Source: an uncultured Blastococcus sp.
GTDB taxonomy: Bacteria > Actinomycetota > Actinomycetes > Mycobacteriales > Antricoccaceae
NCBI GenBank assembly: GCA_946221975.1
Contig: CAMIGT010000076.1
Location: 1 to 6,675, forward strand
DNA: 6,675 bases
Reading direction: 5' to 3'
The translations under genes and the position numbers were made by a program. Under the pieces are notes generated by a model. That model worked only from the letters and a program-made list of their open reading frames with translations, was not told where the DNA came from and did not search any database. How positions within the stretch are numbered: the first letter of the stretch is position 1; each line of letters opens with the position of its first letter. Positions 1 through 6,551 of this stretch are shown here, in pieces.

Positions 1-7
1 GACCGCG

Positions 8-58
8 AAAACCAGAATGGAGCGTTGGTTGCTGTCTGCTGCAACCAACGCTCCATTC
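8..58 (-). terminator. Rho-independent terminator of the ctaE-qcrCAB operon
   Basis: Positions 15-32 and 41-58 are perfect reverse complements: an 18-bp stem closed by an 8-nt loop (33-40). Read on the minus strand, the hairpin begins 18 nt after the qcrB stop codon. It is followed by TGG and then TTTT (11-8), the layout of an intrinsic terminator. On the plus strand the hairpin is followed by GGAGGC and no T-run, so it should act mainly on minus-strand transcripts. The stem has 10 G/C in 18 bp, less GC-rich than the flanking genes. The perfect pairing and position make it the likely end of the respiratory operon. Confidence 0.85.
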
Positions 59-76
59 GGAGGCGAGTACGGCGAA

Positions 77-1738
77 CTACCGCCGCGAGCCGGCGACCTC
101 GTCGGAGTCCGAGGCGTGCTCGCGCTCGGCATCCGGGTCGTGCGTGCCGCTCTCGAGCTGCGGTACGCCGTTGCCGCCGGGGATGCGCGGGTGCGGGGGA
201 GTCTCGATCGGCTTGAAGAAGCCGCGGATCGCGCGCCCGGCGCCACCGACCTTGTTCATCTTCTTCGGCACCGGTGCACCCATGTAGCTCAGCTCGCTGT
301 GGCCGTGCTCGTCGACCGGCCCCAGCGGCTGGTGCCGCTCGTAGTAGCGCCCGTCGGGGGCGCGTACGACGATGCCGGTCTCGATGCCGTGGCTGAGCAC
401 CTCACGGTCGTGCTGCTGCAGGCCAAGGCAGATCCGGTAGGCCACCCAGTAGGCGATCGGCGGCAGCAGGAGCAGCCCGATCCGCCCGGCCCACGTCATC
501 GCGTTGAGCGAGATGTCGAACTTCTCGGCGATGATGTCGTTGCCGCCGGAGATCAGCAGCACCATGTAGAAGGTGATCGACATGGCCCCGATGCCGGTGC
601 GGACCGGGACATCACGCGGCCGTTGCAGCAGGTTGTGCGAGGCCGTGTCCTTGGTCAGCTTCGCCTCGATCCACGGGTAGGCGAACATCCCGATGAAGAT
701 CGGCAGCAGCAGGTTCACCGCCAGGAAGATCTCCGGGATGGTGAAGCCCCAGGCTCGGATCTCCCATGCGGGGAACAGGCGCGCGACACCGTCGCCGAAG
801 CCGGCGTACCAGTCCGGCTGCGAGCCCGCGGAGACCTGTGAGGGGTTGTAGGGCCCGAACAGCCAGAACGGGTTGATCTGCACCAGTCCGCCGAACGCCG
901 CGAGGACGCCGAAGGTCAGGAAGTTCAGCGAGGCGCCCTTGGCCATGAAGATCGGGTAAAAGCGGTGCCCGACGACGTTGTCCTCGGTGCGGCCCGGTCC
1001 AGGCCACTGCGTGTGCTTCTGCTTGAAGACCAGCAGCAGGTGTACGCCGATCAGCGCTAGCAGGATGCCCGGCAGCAACAGCACGTGCAGGATGTAGAAC
1101 CGGCCGATGACGATCTCGCCCGGGTAGTCGCCGCCGAATACCGCCCAGTGGATCCAGGTGCCGATCACCGGGATGGACAGCAGGAACGCGCTGACCGCCC
1201 GTAGGCCCGTGCCGGACAGCAGGTCGTCCGGCAGCGAGTAGCCCATGAAGCCCTCGGCGATACCGAGCAGCAGCAGCGTGCAGCCGATCAGCCAGTTGGT
1301 CTCACGCGGCTTGCGGAACGCGCCGGTGAAGAACACCCGCATCATGTGGACGACGATCGCCGCCATGAACAGCAGCGCGGCCCAGTGGTGCATCTGGCGG
1401 ATGATCAGCCCACCGCGTACGTCGAAGCTGATCTCCAGCGACGACTCGAACGCGGCCGACATCGGCACCCCGCGCAGCGGGACGTACGAGCCTTCGTAGA
1501 TGACCTGCTTCATCGACGGGTCGAAGAACAGCGTCAGGTAGGTGCCGGTCAGCAGCAGCAGGATGAACGCATAGAGCGCGATCTCGCCGAGCATGAACGA
1601 CCAGTGGTCGGGGAAGACCTTGTTGAGCAGGCGCCGGGTGGGCGCCGCCATCGTCATGCGGTCATCGACCGCAGCGGCGAAGGCACCGGCCTTGCTGACC
1701 GGCTGCCGTGAGGCCGTGGTGTTACTGCTTGTCGTCAT
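77..1738 (-). CDS. qcrB: Menaquinol:cytochrome c reductase cytochrome b subunit QcrB
   Basis: QcrB is the membrane subunit of the cytochrome bcc complex. It oxidises menaquinol and carries two b hemes across the cytoplasmic membrane. The 553-aa protein shows the expected heme ligands: H117 and H131 (14 apart) in helix B, and H218 and H233 (15 apart, the b6f-like spacing) in helix D. The quinol-oxidation loop has PDWY at 308-311, where mitochondrial cytochrome b has PEWY. Hydrophobic helices run from about residue 50 to 440. A hydrophilic C-terminal tail of about 110 residues, typical of actinobacteria, follows. The ATG lies inside the end of qcrA (17-bp overlap) and has a strong GGAGG 7 nt upstream (1750-1746), which fixes this start. 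It is the last gene of the operon, followed by a terminator hairpin. In mycobacteria this subunit is the target of Q203 (telacebec). Confidence 0.97.
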   Translation of the reverse strand: MTTSSNTTASRQPVSKAGAFAAAVDDRMTMAAPTRRLLNKVFPDHWSFMLGEIALYAFILLLLTGTYLTLFFDPSMKQVIYEGSYVPLRGVPMSAAFESSLEISFDVRGGLIIRQMHHWAALLFMAAIVVHMMRVFFTGAFRKPRETNWLIGCTLLLLGIAEGFMGYSLPDDLLSGTGLRAVSAFLLSIPVIGTWIHWAVFGGDYPGEIVIGRFYILHVLLLPGILLALIGVHLLLVFKQKHTQWPGPGRTEDNVVGHRFYPIFMAKGASLNFLTFGVLAAFGGLVQINPFWLFGPYNPSQVSAGSQPDWYAGFGDGVARLFPAWEIRAWGFTIPEIFLAVNLLLPIFIGMFAYPWIEAKLTKDTASHNLLQRPRDVPVRTGIGAMSITFYMVLLISGGNDIIAEKFDISLNAMTWAGRIGLLLLPPIAYWVAYRICLGLQQHDREVLSHGIETGIVVRAPDGRYYERHQPLGPVDEHGHSELSYMGAPVPKKMNKVGGAGRAIRGFFKPIETPPHPRIPGGNGVPQLESGTHDPDAEREHASDSDEVAGSRR

Positions 1739-2918
1739 CGGCGGGCCTCCGCTCGCGATCCCAGAACGCGGGTCCTACCGCTTCACGGTAGTCGCTTTTG
1801 GCAATGAAGTAACCTTCGTCGTCCACCGTGATCGGCAGGGCCGCCAGCGAGCGCGTCGCCGGACCGAAGACCGGCTTGGCGTCCTTGGCGATGTCGAACT
1901 GGCTCTGGTGGCACGGACACAGGATGCGGCCGGTCTCCTGCTCGTACAGCGAGACCGGGCAGCCCAGGTGCGAGCAGATCTTCGAGTAGGCGACGTACTC
2001 GTTCCAGCGCGCCTGACCGCCGTTCTTCTTGGTGCCCTGGTTGATCGGGCGCGCCTGGAAGACCTCGGCCTGGTCGTGGTGCATCCGGATGAGCATCGTG
2101 GCGGCGTCTTCCATGTGGATCGCGCCGGGCACCGGCGGGTAGACGGTCTCCATCGAGCCCGGCTCCATGTCACCGGGACGCACCGGGCTGCCATTCGCGC
2201 GTACGAGCCGCATATCGGCTTCCCACGCGGTGAAGTAGAGCTCGTTGTTCTTGTACGGGTTCTTGATGAGCCCGCCCAGCGGAATGATGCCTGCGAGGCC
2301 CAGCGCGCCACCGGCGGCCAGCAGCGACCGCCGCAGCACCTTGCGCTGGCCCACCCCGAGCGCGTCAGCGCCCTGCATCAGCGTGGCCGCCGTCGTCTGG
2401 CGGTCGACCTCGGACGAGGCGCCCTCGTGGCGCTCCTGCACCGAGACCTCGTGCGGCATCAGCTTCTTGGCCCAGATGACCAACCCGGCGCCCAGGAACA
2501 GCAGCGAGCCGCCGAGCGTGGCGCCGAGGATCGGCGTGTAGTAGAGCGCGAGGCTCTTTTCGGTCGGTGGGGTCGCGTTGACCTCCCACGGCCAGAACAG
2601 GTAGGCGACCACGAACAGCAGCCCGAAGAGCGCGGCCAGCCCGAAGCACAGCGCGACACGACGCTCGGCACCGCGCTCGGCCTTCGATCCCGGCTCGTAG
2701 GCGTAGTCGCTGGAGACGACCTTGACGTGGTCGATCTGCGCGCCCAGCGCGGCCAGCTCGTCGCGGCTCATGTCGGCCAGCCGCTCGTCGGAGACCTGCG
2801 GGTTGGCCGATGCGGCGGCCTGCTCGGCCACGATCTCATCGGCCGGCGACCCGGCGGGGTCGGGGTGCTGGGCCGGCTGCTCCGGCTCGTCGGCCGGAGG
2901 TTGGTTGAAACCGCTCAT
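1722..2918 (-). CDS. qcrA: Menaquinol:cytochrome c reductase Rieske iron-sulfur subunit QcrA
   Basis: QcrA is the Rieske [2Fe-2S] subunit that takes the first electron from menaquinol at the QcrB quinol site and passes it to QcrC. In the 398-aa protein, cluster box 1 is CSHLGC (C315, H317, C320) and box 2 is CPCH (C334, C336, H337). C315, H317, C334 and H337 should ligate the cluster, and C320-C336 should form the stabilising disulfide. There are three membrane segments (about 88-108, 125-150 and 197-216), as in the actinobacterial family, instead of the single anchor of most Rieske proteins. LRRSLL (195-200) before the third helix resembles a twin-arginine signal. An acidic, proline-rich tail of about 45 residues precedes the conserved MSRDEL region (50-55). 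The start is secure: the next upstream in-frame stop (TAG, 2993-2991) comes with no other ATG, GTG or TTG in between. Only a weak purine-rich stretch precedes the ATG, and an overlapping upstream ORF may supply ribosomes. Confidence 0.97.
   Translation of the reverse strand: MSGFNQPPADEPEQPAQHPDPAGSPADEIVAEQAAASANPQVSDERLADMSRDELAALGAQIDHVKVVSSDYAYEPGSKAERGAERRVALCFGLAALFGLLFVVAYLFWPWEVNATPPTEKSLALYYTPILGATLGGSLLFLGAGLVIWAKKLMPHEVSVQERHEGASSEVDRQTTAATLMQGADALGVGQRKVLRRSLLAAGGALGLAGIIPLGGLIKNPYKNNELYFTAWEADMRLVRANGSPVRPGDMEPGSMETVYPPVPGAIHMEDAATMLIRMHHDQAEVFQARPINQGTKKNGGQARWNEYVAYSKICSHLGCPVSLYEQETGRILCPCHQSQFDIAKDAKPVFGPATRSLAALPITVDDEGYFIAKSDYREAVGPAFWDRERRPADDDKQ
1746..1750 (-). promoter_or_regulatory. 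Ribosome binding site of qcrB inside qcrA
   Basis: GGAGG on the minus strand lies within the last codons of qcrA, 7 nt before the qcrB ATG at 1738. qcrB can therefore recruit its own ribosomes although the two genes overlap by 17 bp. Confidence 0.8.
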
Positions 2919-3022
2919 GACGTCTCGCTCTCTGCGGAGCCGCTGCGCTCCTCGGCACGACGTGGCCGGTTTGCGCTGTGGTCGGGGTGCCTACGATGCT
3001 CGCGAACCCGTGGATCGCTCAT
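2915..3022 (-). CDS. Possible small ORF (35 aa) linking qcrC and qcrA
   Basis: The qcrC stop and the qcrA start are 100 bp apart. One open frame of 35 codons spans this gap exactly. Its ATG (3022-3020) overlaps the qcrC TGA as ATGA, and its own TGA (2917-2915) overlaps the qcrA ATG as ATGA. The product begins MSDPRVREHR and is very hydrophilic, rich in Arg, Ser and Glu, with no membrane segment or cysteine. No family is recognised. Third-position GC is about 24 of 35 codons, lower than expected for a well-adapted gene here, and no clear ribosome binding site precedes it. It could be a small protein, a translated leader that hands ribosomes to qcrA, or chance. It is not needed to complete QcrA, whose N-terminal tail is already of ordinary length. 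Confidence 0.35.
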   Translation of the reverse strand: MSDPRVREHRRHPDHSANRPRRAEERSGSAESETS

Positions 3023-3861
3023 GACTTACCCGCAATCCACACCGTGCCGATCAGCAGGGCGCCCAGGCCCGCCAGCCAGATCGTCAGTCCCTCCGGGACG
3101 GGGCCCGTGCGGCCGATCGGCGCACCGCCGGGGTTGTTGTCGGTGTTGAGCATCTCGACGTACGCGACGATCGCCATCTTCTCGTCGTTGGTGAGCTGGT
3201 TGGGCCCGAAGACCGGCATGTTCTGCGGGCCGGTCAGCATCGCGGTGTAGATCTCGACCGGTGTCGCCTGCTTGAGGTCAGGTGCGTGCTTGCCTGAGGA
3301 CAGGGCTCCGCCTTGCGCGGTGAAGCTGTGGCAGCTCGCGCAGTTCAGCCGGAAGAGCTCGCCGCCTTCGGCGAGGTTGGCTTCCTCGAGGTCTGACTCG
3401 GTGATCTCGGGGATCTCCGGTCCGCCGTACTGCCCGATATAGGCCGACAGCGCGAGCGTGTCGTCGCGGGTGAGCGGCGTCGGCTTGCGTGGCGCCTGCG
3501 CGCCCTGCTGGGCCATCGGCATGCGGCCGGTCGAGACCTGGAAGTAGACCGCGGCCTCGCCGACGCCGACGAGGGCAGGGCCACGGTCGGTGACGCCCTC
3601 AAGATTCGCGCCGTGGCAGGTGATGCAGGACTTGTTGTAGATCTCCTGGCCGGCGGCGATGAGCTCTTCCTGCGACATCGAGGAGCCGGTGGACTCCTCT
3701 TCTTCGGCGGCGCTCGGCCCGGCCATCGCATAGCTGAAGCCGACGATCGCGAGAGCGGCGATCAGCGCGGCGGCGCGGCGAGTGAAACCCTTGCGCGCGG
3801 CCCGCGTCTTGGCCGCTTTGCCGGCAGCGGTCGTCTGCGACCGCTGCGTTGCCTCACTCAT
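3019..3861 (-). CDS. qcrC: Menaquinol:cytochrome c reductase diheme cytochrome c subunit QcrC
   Basis: QcrC is the membrane-anchored diheme cytochrome c that replaces both cytochrome c1 and the soluble cytochrome c of other bacteria, handing electrons directly to cytochrome aa3 oxidase. From the chosen start the protein is 280 aa. An N-terminal anchor (about 30-47) precedes two cytochrome c domains facing the outside: CITCH (79-83) and CASCH (174-178). Candidate sixth-ligand methionines lie in TGRMPM (M114 or M116) and PQNMPVF (M215). A C-terminal membrane helix spans about 257-277. The ATG at 3861 is chosen because AAGGTGG (3875-3869) stands 7 nt upstream. An in-frame ATG at 3924, directly abutting the ctaE stop (TAGATG), would add 21 hydrophilic residues but has only a distant, weak ribosome site. 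A likely ATGA overlap leads into a small ORF before qcrA. Confidence 0.96.
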   Translation of the reverse strand: MSEATQRSQTTAAGKAAKTRAARKGFTRRAAALIAALAIVGFSYAMAGPSAAEEEESTGSSMSQEELIAAGQEIYNKSCITCHGANLEGVTDRGPALVGVGEAAVYFQVSTGRMPMAQQGAQAPRKPTPLTRDDTLALSAYIGQYGGPEIPEITESDLEEANLAEGGELFRLNCASCHSFTAQGGALSSGKHAPDLKQATPVEIYTAMLTGPQNMPVFGPNQLTNDEKMAIVAYVEMLNTDNNPGGAPIGRTGPVPEGLTIWLAGLGALLIGTVWIAGKS

Positions 3862-3868
3862 GCTCGAA

Positions 3869-3875
3869 CCACCTT
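3869..3875 (-). promoter_or_regulatory. Ribosome binding site deciding the qcrC start
   Basis: AAGGTGG on the minus strand, 7 nt before the ATG at 3861, matches the anti-Shine-Dalgarno core well. It favours the shorter 280-aa QcrC over the 301-aa version starting at 3924. Confidence 0.75.
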
Positions 3876-3924
3876 GATCTGTTGTGTCAGCCGGCAGGGA
3901 CGGGGCGTCGTGGGAGTCGTCCAT

Positions 3925-4548
3925 CTAGAGACCGACCTCAACGACGTGCAGCACGTAGATAATCGTGAAGAGCCCGATCCACACGACATCGACGAAGTGC
4001 CAGTAGTACGACACGACGATCGCGGACGTCGCCTGAGCGGGGGTAAAGCGGCCCATGGTCGAGCGGGCCAGGATGATCAGGAACGCGACGAGTCCGCCCG
4101 CGACGTGCAGCCCGTGGAAGCCGGTCGTCAGGTAGAAGACCGAGCCGAACGGATCCGAGCCGATCGTCGTGCCTTCGCTGACGAGGGTGATGTACTCGTT
4201 GACCTGGCCGCCGACGAAGATCGCGCCGAGCACGAAACTGATGGCGTACCACTTGCGCAGCCCGTAGACGTCGCCGCGCTCCGCCGCGAACACGCCGAGC
4301 TGGCAGGTGACCGAGGACGCGATCAGGATGACCGTGAAGGTCAGCGCGTAGATCGGGTCGAGATGCGTGGACCACTCGGCCCACTGCTCGCTGGAGGCGA
4401 TGGCTTTGGAAGTGAAGAACATCGCGAAAAGGCCCGCGAAGAACATCAACTCACTCGAGAGCCACACCACGGTGCCTACGCTGACCAAGTTCGGCCGCGA
4501 GAGCGAGTGGACCTTCTCGGACTCGAATGCAGGGGTCGCTGTCGTCAC
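3925..4548 (-). CDS. ctaE: Cytochrome c oxidase subunit III (CtaE)
   Basis: CtaE is subunit III of the aa3-type cytochrome c oxidase, a membrane subunit without metal centres that stabilises the catalytic subunit and its proton uptake. The 207-aa protein has about five hydrophobic helices, the usual length for the short bacterial form that lacks the first two helices of the mitochondrial protein. Family signatures seen are SSELMFF (31-37, with the conserved membrane Glu E33), FHGLHVAGG (144-152), [10 protein letters not shown] (181-190) and the C-terminal HVVEVGL. The start is a GTG. No purine-rich ribosome site precedes it, but a -10 hexamer ends 7 nt upstream, so the mRNA is probably leaderless. 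It is the first gene of the operon. Subunits I, II and IV are not in this window. From family knowledge, ctaE travels with qcrCAB in actinobacteria because both complexes form one supercomplex. Confidence 0.96.
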   Translation of the reverse strand: MTTATPAFESEKVHSLSRPNLVSVGTVVWLSSELMFFAGLFAMFFTSKAIASSEQWAEWSTHLDPIYALTFTVILIASSVTCQLGVFAAERGDVYGLRKWYAISFVLGAIFVGGQVNEYITLVSEGTTIGSDPFGSVFYLTTGFHGLHVAGGLVAFLIILARSTMGRFTPAQATSAIVVSYYWHFVDVVWIGLFTIIYVLHVVEVGL

Positions 4549-4555
4549 GCGCGTA

Positions 4556-4561
4556 ATTATG
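4556..4561 (-). promoter_or_regulatory. -10 element of the ctaE-qcrCAB promoter (probably leaderless)
   Basis: CATAAT on the minus strand matches the sigma-70-type TATAAT at five of six positions, including the key A and final T. The GTG start of ctaE begins 8 nt after its last T, about where transcription should start. I found no convincing -35 box at 16-18 bp spacing. An A/T-rich hexamer stands out in this GC-rich stretch. The inference is a leaderless transcript, common in actinobacteria. Confidence 0.55.
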
Positions 4562-4711
4562 CCTGCGTGAGGCGGTGGCGGGCGAGTCGGGGTCGGGCGA
4601 TTCGCAAAGATCGTTATGTCCTACCCTGCCTCACCCGTCTCTGATCAGGTATCCGCTGGCGGTGAGCGGTGACTGCGCGGTGCCGCGACATCGACGTACC
4701 GGCCCGCCGAG

Positions 4712-4717
4712 TAATCT
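4712..4717 (+). promoter_or_regulatory. Candidate -10 element for the receiver-trpD operon
   Basis: TAATCT fits the actinobacterial TANNNT -10 pattern and would start transcription near 4724, leaving a leader of about 39 nt. A weak -35-like TCGACG lies at 4691-4696 with a short 15-bp spacer. The leader contains a purine-rich ribosome site (AAAGAGAAG, 4748-4756) 6 nt before the ATG at 4763. Confidence 0.4.
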
Positions 4718-4762
4718 GCGAAGGCAACGCCGCAGTGACCGCAGCAGAAAGAGAAGCTACCG

Positions 4763-5206
4763 ATGACCAACGAGCAGCCTGCCGAGCACGCTGGCCACGA
4801 CCGCGTGCACGATGTCGTGCTCTACAGCCCCGACAAGGCACGCCGGCACGCGATTCGTTCGGCGATCGGTCGCCGCCCGGCACCGGACCTCGGCCGTATC
4901 GAGTGGCTGGAGTGCACGTCGTACGACGAGGTCATCGCCGAGGTCGACCGCGGTGGTGTCGAGCTGGCGATCCTGGACGGCGAAGCACAGCCGACCGGGG
5001 GGATGGGTCTTGCCCGGCAGATGAAGTACGAGCTGGAAGACAGCCCCGCAGTCGTGGTCGTCGTGGCGCGTGAGGCGGACAAGTGGCTCGCAAAGTGGTC
5101 GCTGGCCGACGACACTCTGCGCTACCCCGTTGACCCGATGACCGCCGGCGCGGTCGTGGCCACCCAGCTGCGCAACCGCGACGCTGGCGTGCCCGTGCTG
5201 CGCTAA
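4763..5206 (+). CDS. Stand-alone receiver-like (response regulator) protein, atypical active site
   Basis: This 147-aa protein looks like a single CheY-type receiver domain with no output domain. Alternating hydrophobic strands fit the fold: DVVLYSPD (17-24), VELAILDGE (66-74) and AVVVVVARE (96-104). D72 is the likely phospho-acceptor, and [10 protein letters not shown] (79-88) matches the usual GG...L...LR helix after it. Other active-site positions are degenerate: the acidic pair at the end of strand 1 is reduced to SPD (22-24), A102 stands where Ser/Thr is normal, and RYP (120-122) replaces the conserved Lys-Pro. It may not be phosphorylated in the standard way. AAAGAGAAG lies 6 nt before the ATG. 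The trpD start follows its stop by only 4 nt, so the two genes are very likely cotranscribed. From memory, a similar gene sits next to trpD in other actinomycetes. No function is known to me. Confidence 0.8.
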   Translation: MTNEQPAEHAGHDRVHDVVLYSPDKARRHAIRSAIGRRPAPDLGRIEWLECTSYDEVIAEVDRGGVELAILDGEAQPTGGMGLARQMKYELEDSPAVVVVVAREADKWLAKWSLADDTLRYPVDPMTAGAVVATQLRNRDAGVPVLR

Positions 5207-5210
5207 GCCG

Positions 5211-6266
5211 ATGAGCCAGACCCCGACCTATACCTGGCCGCTCGTCCTCGGCGCCATCCTGCGCGAGGGGGACCTGTCGCGGGAGGCCGCGTCGTGGGCG
5301 ATGGGCGAGATCATGTCCGGCTCGGCCACGGCCGCGCAGACGGCGGGGTTCGTCGTGGCGCTTCGGGCTCGGGGCGAGTCCGCGCCGGTCGTCGCCGGCC
5401 TCGTCGACACGATGCTCGAGCACGCACCGCAGGTCGAGCGGCCCGGCCCATGCGTCGACATCGTCGGCACGGGTGGGGACCAGGCGCAGACCGTCAACAT
5501 CTCGACCATGGCGGCGATCGTGGTGGCCGGAGCCGGCGTACCGGTCGCCAAGCACGGCAACCGCGCGGCCAGCTCGCAGTGCGGCTCGGCCGACGTACTC
5601 GAAGCGCTCGGCGTCGCGCTGACGTTGGATGGTGCTGGCGTGGTGCGGTGTATCCGCGAGGTCGGCATCGGCTTCTTCTTCGCGCCGCAGTTTCACTCCG
5701 GGATGCGGTTTACCGGCCCAACCCGTAAAGAGCTCGGCATCCCGACGGTCTTTAACTTCCTGGGCCCGTTGTCCAACCCGGCGCGACCCACGTCGATGGC
5801 GGTCGGGTGCGCCGATGAGCGGATGGCCGCCATCCTGGCCGACACGATGCGGATGCGCGGCGTCTCAGCGCTGGTCTTCCGTGGTGATGACGGGCTCGAC
5901 GAGCTGACGACCGTCACGACCTCGCGGCTGTGGCAGGTCGCCGCCGACGGCTCGCCGGTGCGCGAGGAGGTGCTCGACCCCGCTCGGCTGGGCATCGCCG
6001 CGGCAACCGCCGAGGATCTGCGCGGCGGCGACCCGGCGTACAACGCGCAGGTGGTGCGCGACCTGCTCGCGGGGGCGCGTGGCCCGGTGCGCGACGCCGT
6101 ACTGCTCAACGCTGCCGCGGCCATCGTGGCTTTTGACGGAGTCTCGCCGGACCGGTCGGTGCTCGATGCGTTCGGGGCGGCTTTGGACCGCGCTGCGGAA
6201 TCGGTGGACTCCGGCACCGCGTCCGGCGTACTCGACCGCTGGGTCGCGCTCAGCAACTCGCTATAG
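5211..6266 (+). CDS. trpD: Anthranilate phosphoribosyltransferase TrpD
   Basis: TrpD transfers phosphoribosyl from PRPP to anthranilate, the second step of tryptophan synthesis from chorismate, in the cytoplasm. The 351-aa protein is full length and shows the family motifs in order: GTGGD (86-90, PRPP binding), KHGNR (114-118), the SS and [10 protein letters not shown] segment (121-134), PTRKELGI (170-177, with an Arg expected near anthranilate), [10 protein letters not shown] (181-190) and GDDGLDE (225-231, whose DE pair binds Mg-PRPP). All conserved residues I can place are present, so it should be active. There is no Shine-Dalgarno sequence, and the ATG lies 4 nt after the preceding stop (TAAGCCGATG), which points to translational coupling with the receiver-like gene. 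No other trp genes are in the window. The TAG stop is 6 bp from the stop of the convergent RAM gene. Confidence 0.96.
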   Translation: MSQTPTYTWPLVLGAILREGDLSREAASWAMGEIMSGSATAAQTAGFVVALRARGESAPVVAGLVDTMLEHAPQVERPGPCVDIVGTGGDQAQTVNISTMAAIVVAGAGVPVAKHGNRAASSQCGSADVLEALGVALTLDGAGVVRCIREVGIGFFFAPQFHSGMRFTGPTRKELGIPTVFNFLGPLSNPARPTSMAVGCADERMAAILADTMRMRGVSALVFRGDDGLDELTTVTTSRLWQVAADGSPVREEVLDPARLGIAAATAEDLRGGDPAYNAQVVRDLLAGARGPVRDAVLLNAAAAIVAFDGVSPDRSVLDAFGAALDRAAESVDSGTASGVLDRWVALSNSL

Positions 6267-6272
6267 CGGGAC

Positions 6273-6551
6273 TTACAGCCCGATGCTGAAGGTCGACTCG
6301 AGGTCATGCTGGGAGAAGGCCTGGAAGGCGATGTGCGTCTCGGTCGACACGACGCCGGGGACCTTGCTGATCCGCCCGGTGCACACCGTGGCGATCTCCT
6401 CGAACTCGCGTACCCGGACCATCGCGATGAGGTCGGCCGACGAGCCGGCGACCGAATAGACCTCGCTGACGCCCTCGATCTCGGCGAGCTGCTGAGCGGT
6501 CTCGGGAATCTGCGACGTCTCGGTCTGGATCATCACGATGGCAGTGATCAC
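6273..6551 (-). CDS. Stand-alone Lrp/AsnC ligand-binding (RAM) domain protein
   Basis: This 92-aa protein corresponds to only the C-terminal effector-binding domain of Lrp/AsnC regulators. The helix-turn-helix half is absent. The strand-helix-strand pattern is clear: MITAIVMIQTE (1-11), a helix around 16-26, EVYSVAGSSADLIAMVRV (30-47) with the conserved G36 and D40 of the ligand pocket, and VPGVVSTETHIAF (64-76). RAM domains bind amino acids at dimer interfaces and assemble into octamers. Stand-alone versions may bind an amino acid or tune a full-length Lrp protein, but the target here is unknown. The GTG at 6551 is chosen because AGGAG (6562-6558) stands 6 nt upstream. A longer in-frame start at 6656 would add 35 Arg/Pro-rich residues with no family match. 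It converges on trpD with 6 bp between stop codons. Confidence 0.88.
   Translation of the reverse strand: MITAIVMIQTETSQIPETAQQLAEIEGVSEVYSVAGSSADLIAMVRVREFEEIATVCTGRISKVPGVVSTETHIAFQAFSQHDLESTFSIGL

Larger units (their letters stand above)
4549..4762. promoter_or_regulatory. Divergent intergenic region between ctaE and the receiver-trpD operon
   Basis: These 214 bp separate two divergent operons and hold the promoters for both. Visible signals are the ctaE -10 (4561-4556), a TAATCT that could be the -10 of the rightward operon (4712-4717), a tandem heptamer GCGGTGA at 4659-4672 with a partial third copy (GCGGTG) at 4677-4682, and the 8-bp palindrome CTGATCAG at 4641-4648. GCGGTG also occurs near the ctaE promoter (4571-4576). 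No regulator family can be assigned to these motifs from sequence alone. Confidence 0.6.

Noticed and set aside
17..841. 274-codon plus-strand open frame starting inside the terminator hairpin
   Set aside because: It is antisense to the qcrB C-terminal half, and its ATG lies in the stem of the inverted repeat with no ribosome site.
2915..3022. Frameshifted N-terminus of QcrA
   Set aside because: QcrA from 2918 already has an N-terminal tail of ordinary length before its conserved MSRDEL region, and no frameshift is needed to explain it.
1593..3149. 518-codon plus-strand open frame antisense to qcrA and the 5' end of qcrB
   Set aside because: It lies opposite two unmistakable genes, its product is Arg/Val/His-rich low-complexity sequence with no family pattern, and long antisense frames are expected from G/C-rich third positions.
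3613..4644. 343-codon plus-strand open frame across ctaE and qcrC
   Set aside because: It is antisense to CtaE and QcrC, which carry clear family motifs; the composition is that of a shadow frame.
4932..5696. 254-codon minus-strand open frame opposite the receiver-like gene and trpD
   Set aside because: It overlaps conserved TrpD motifs on the other strand, and its product is Arg-rich with no recognisable domain.
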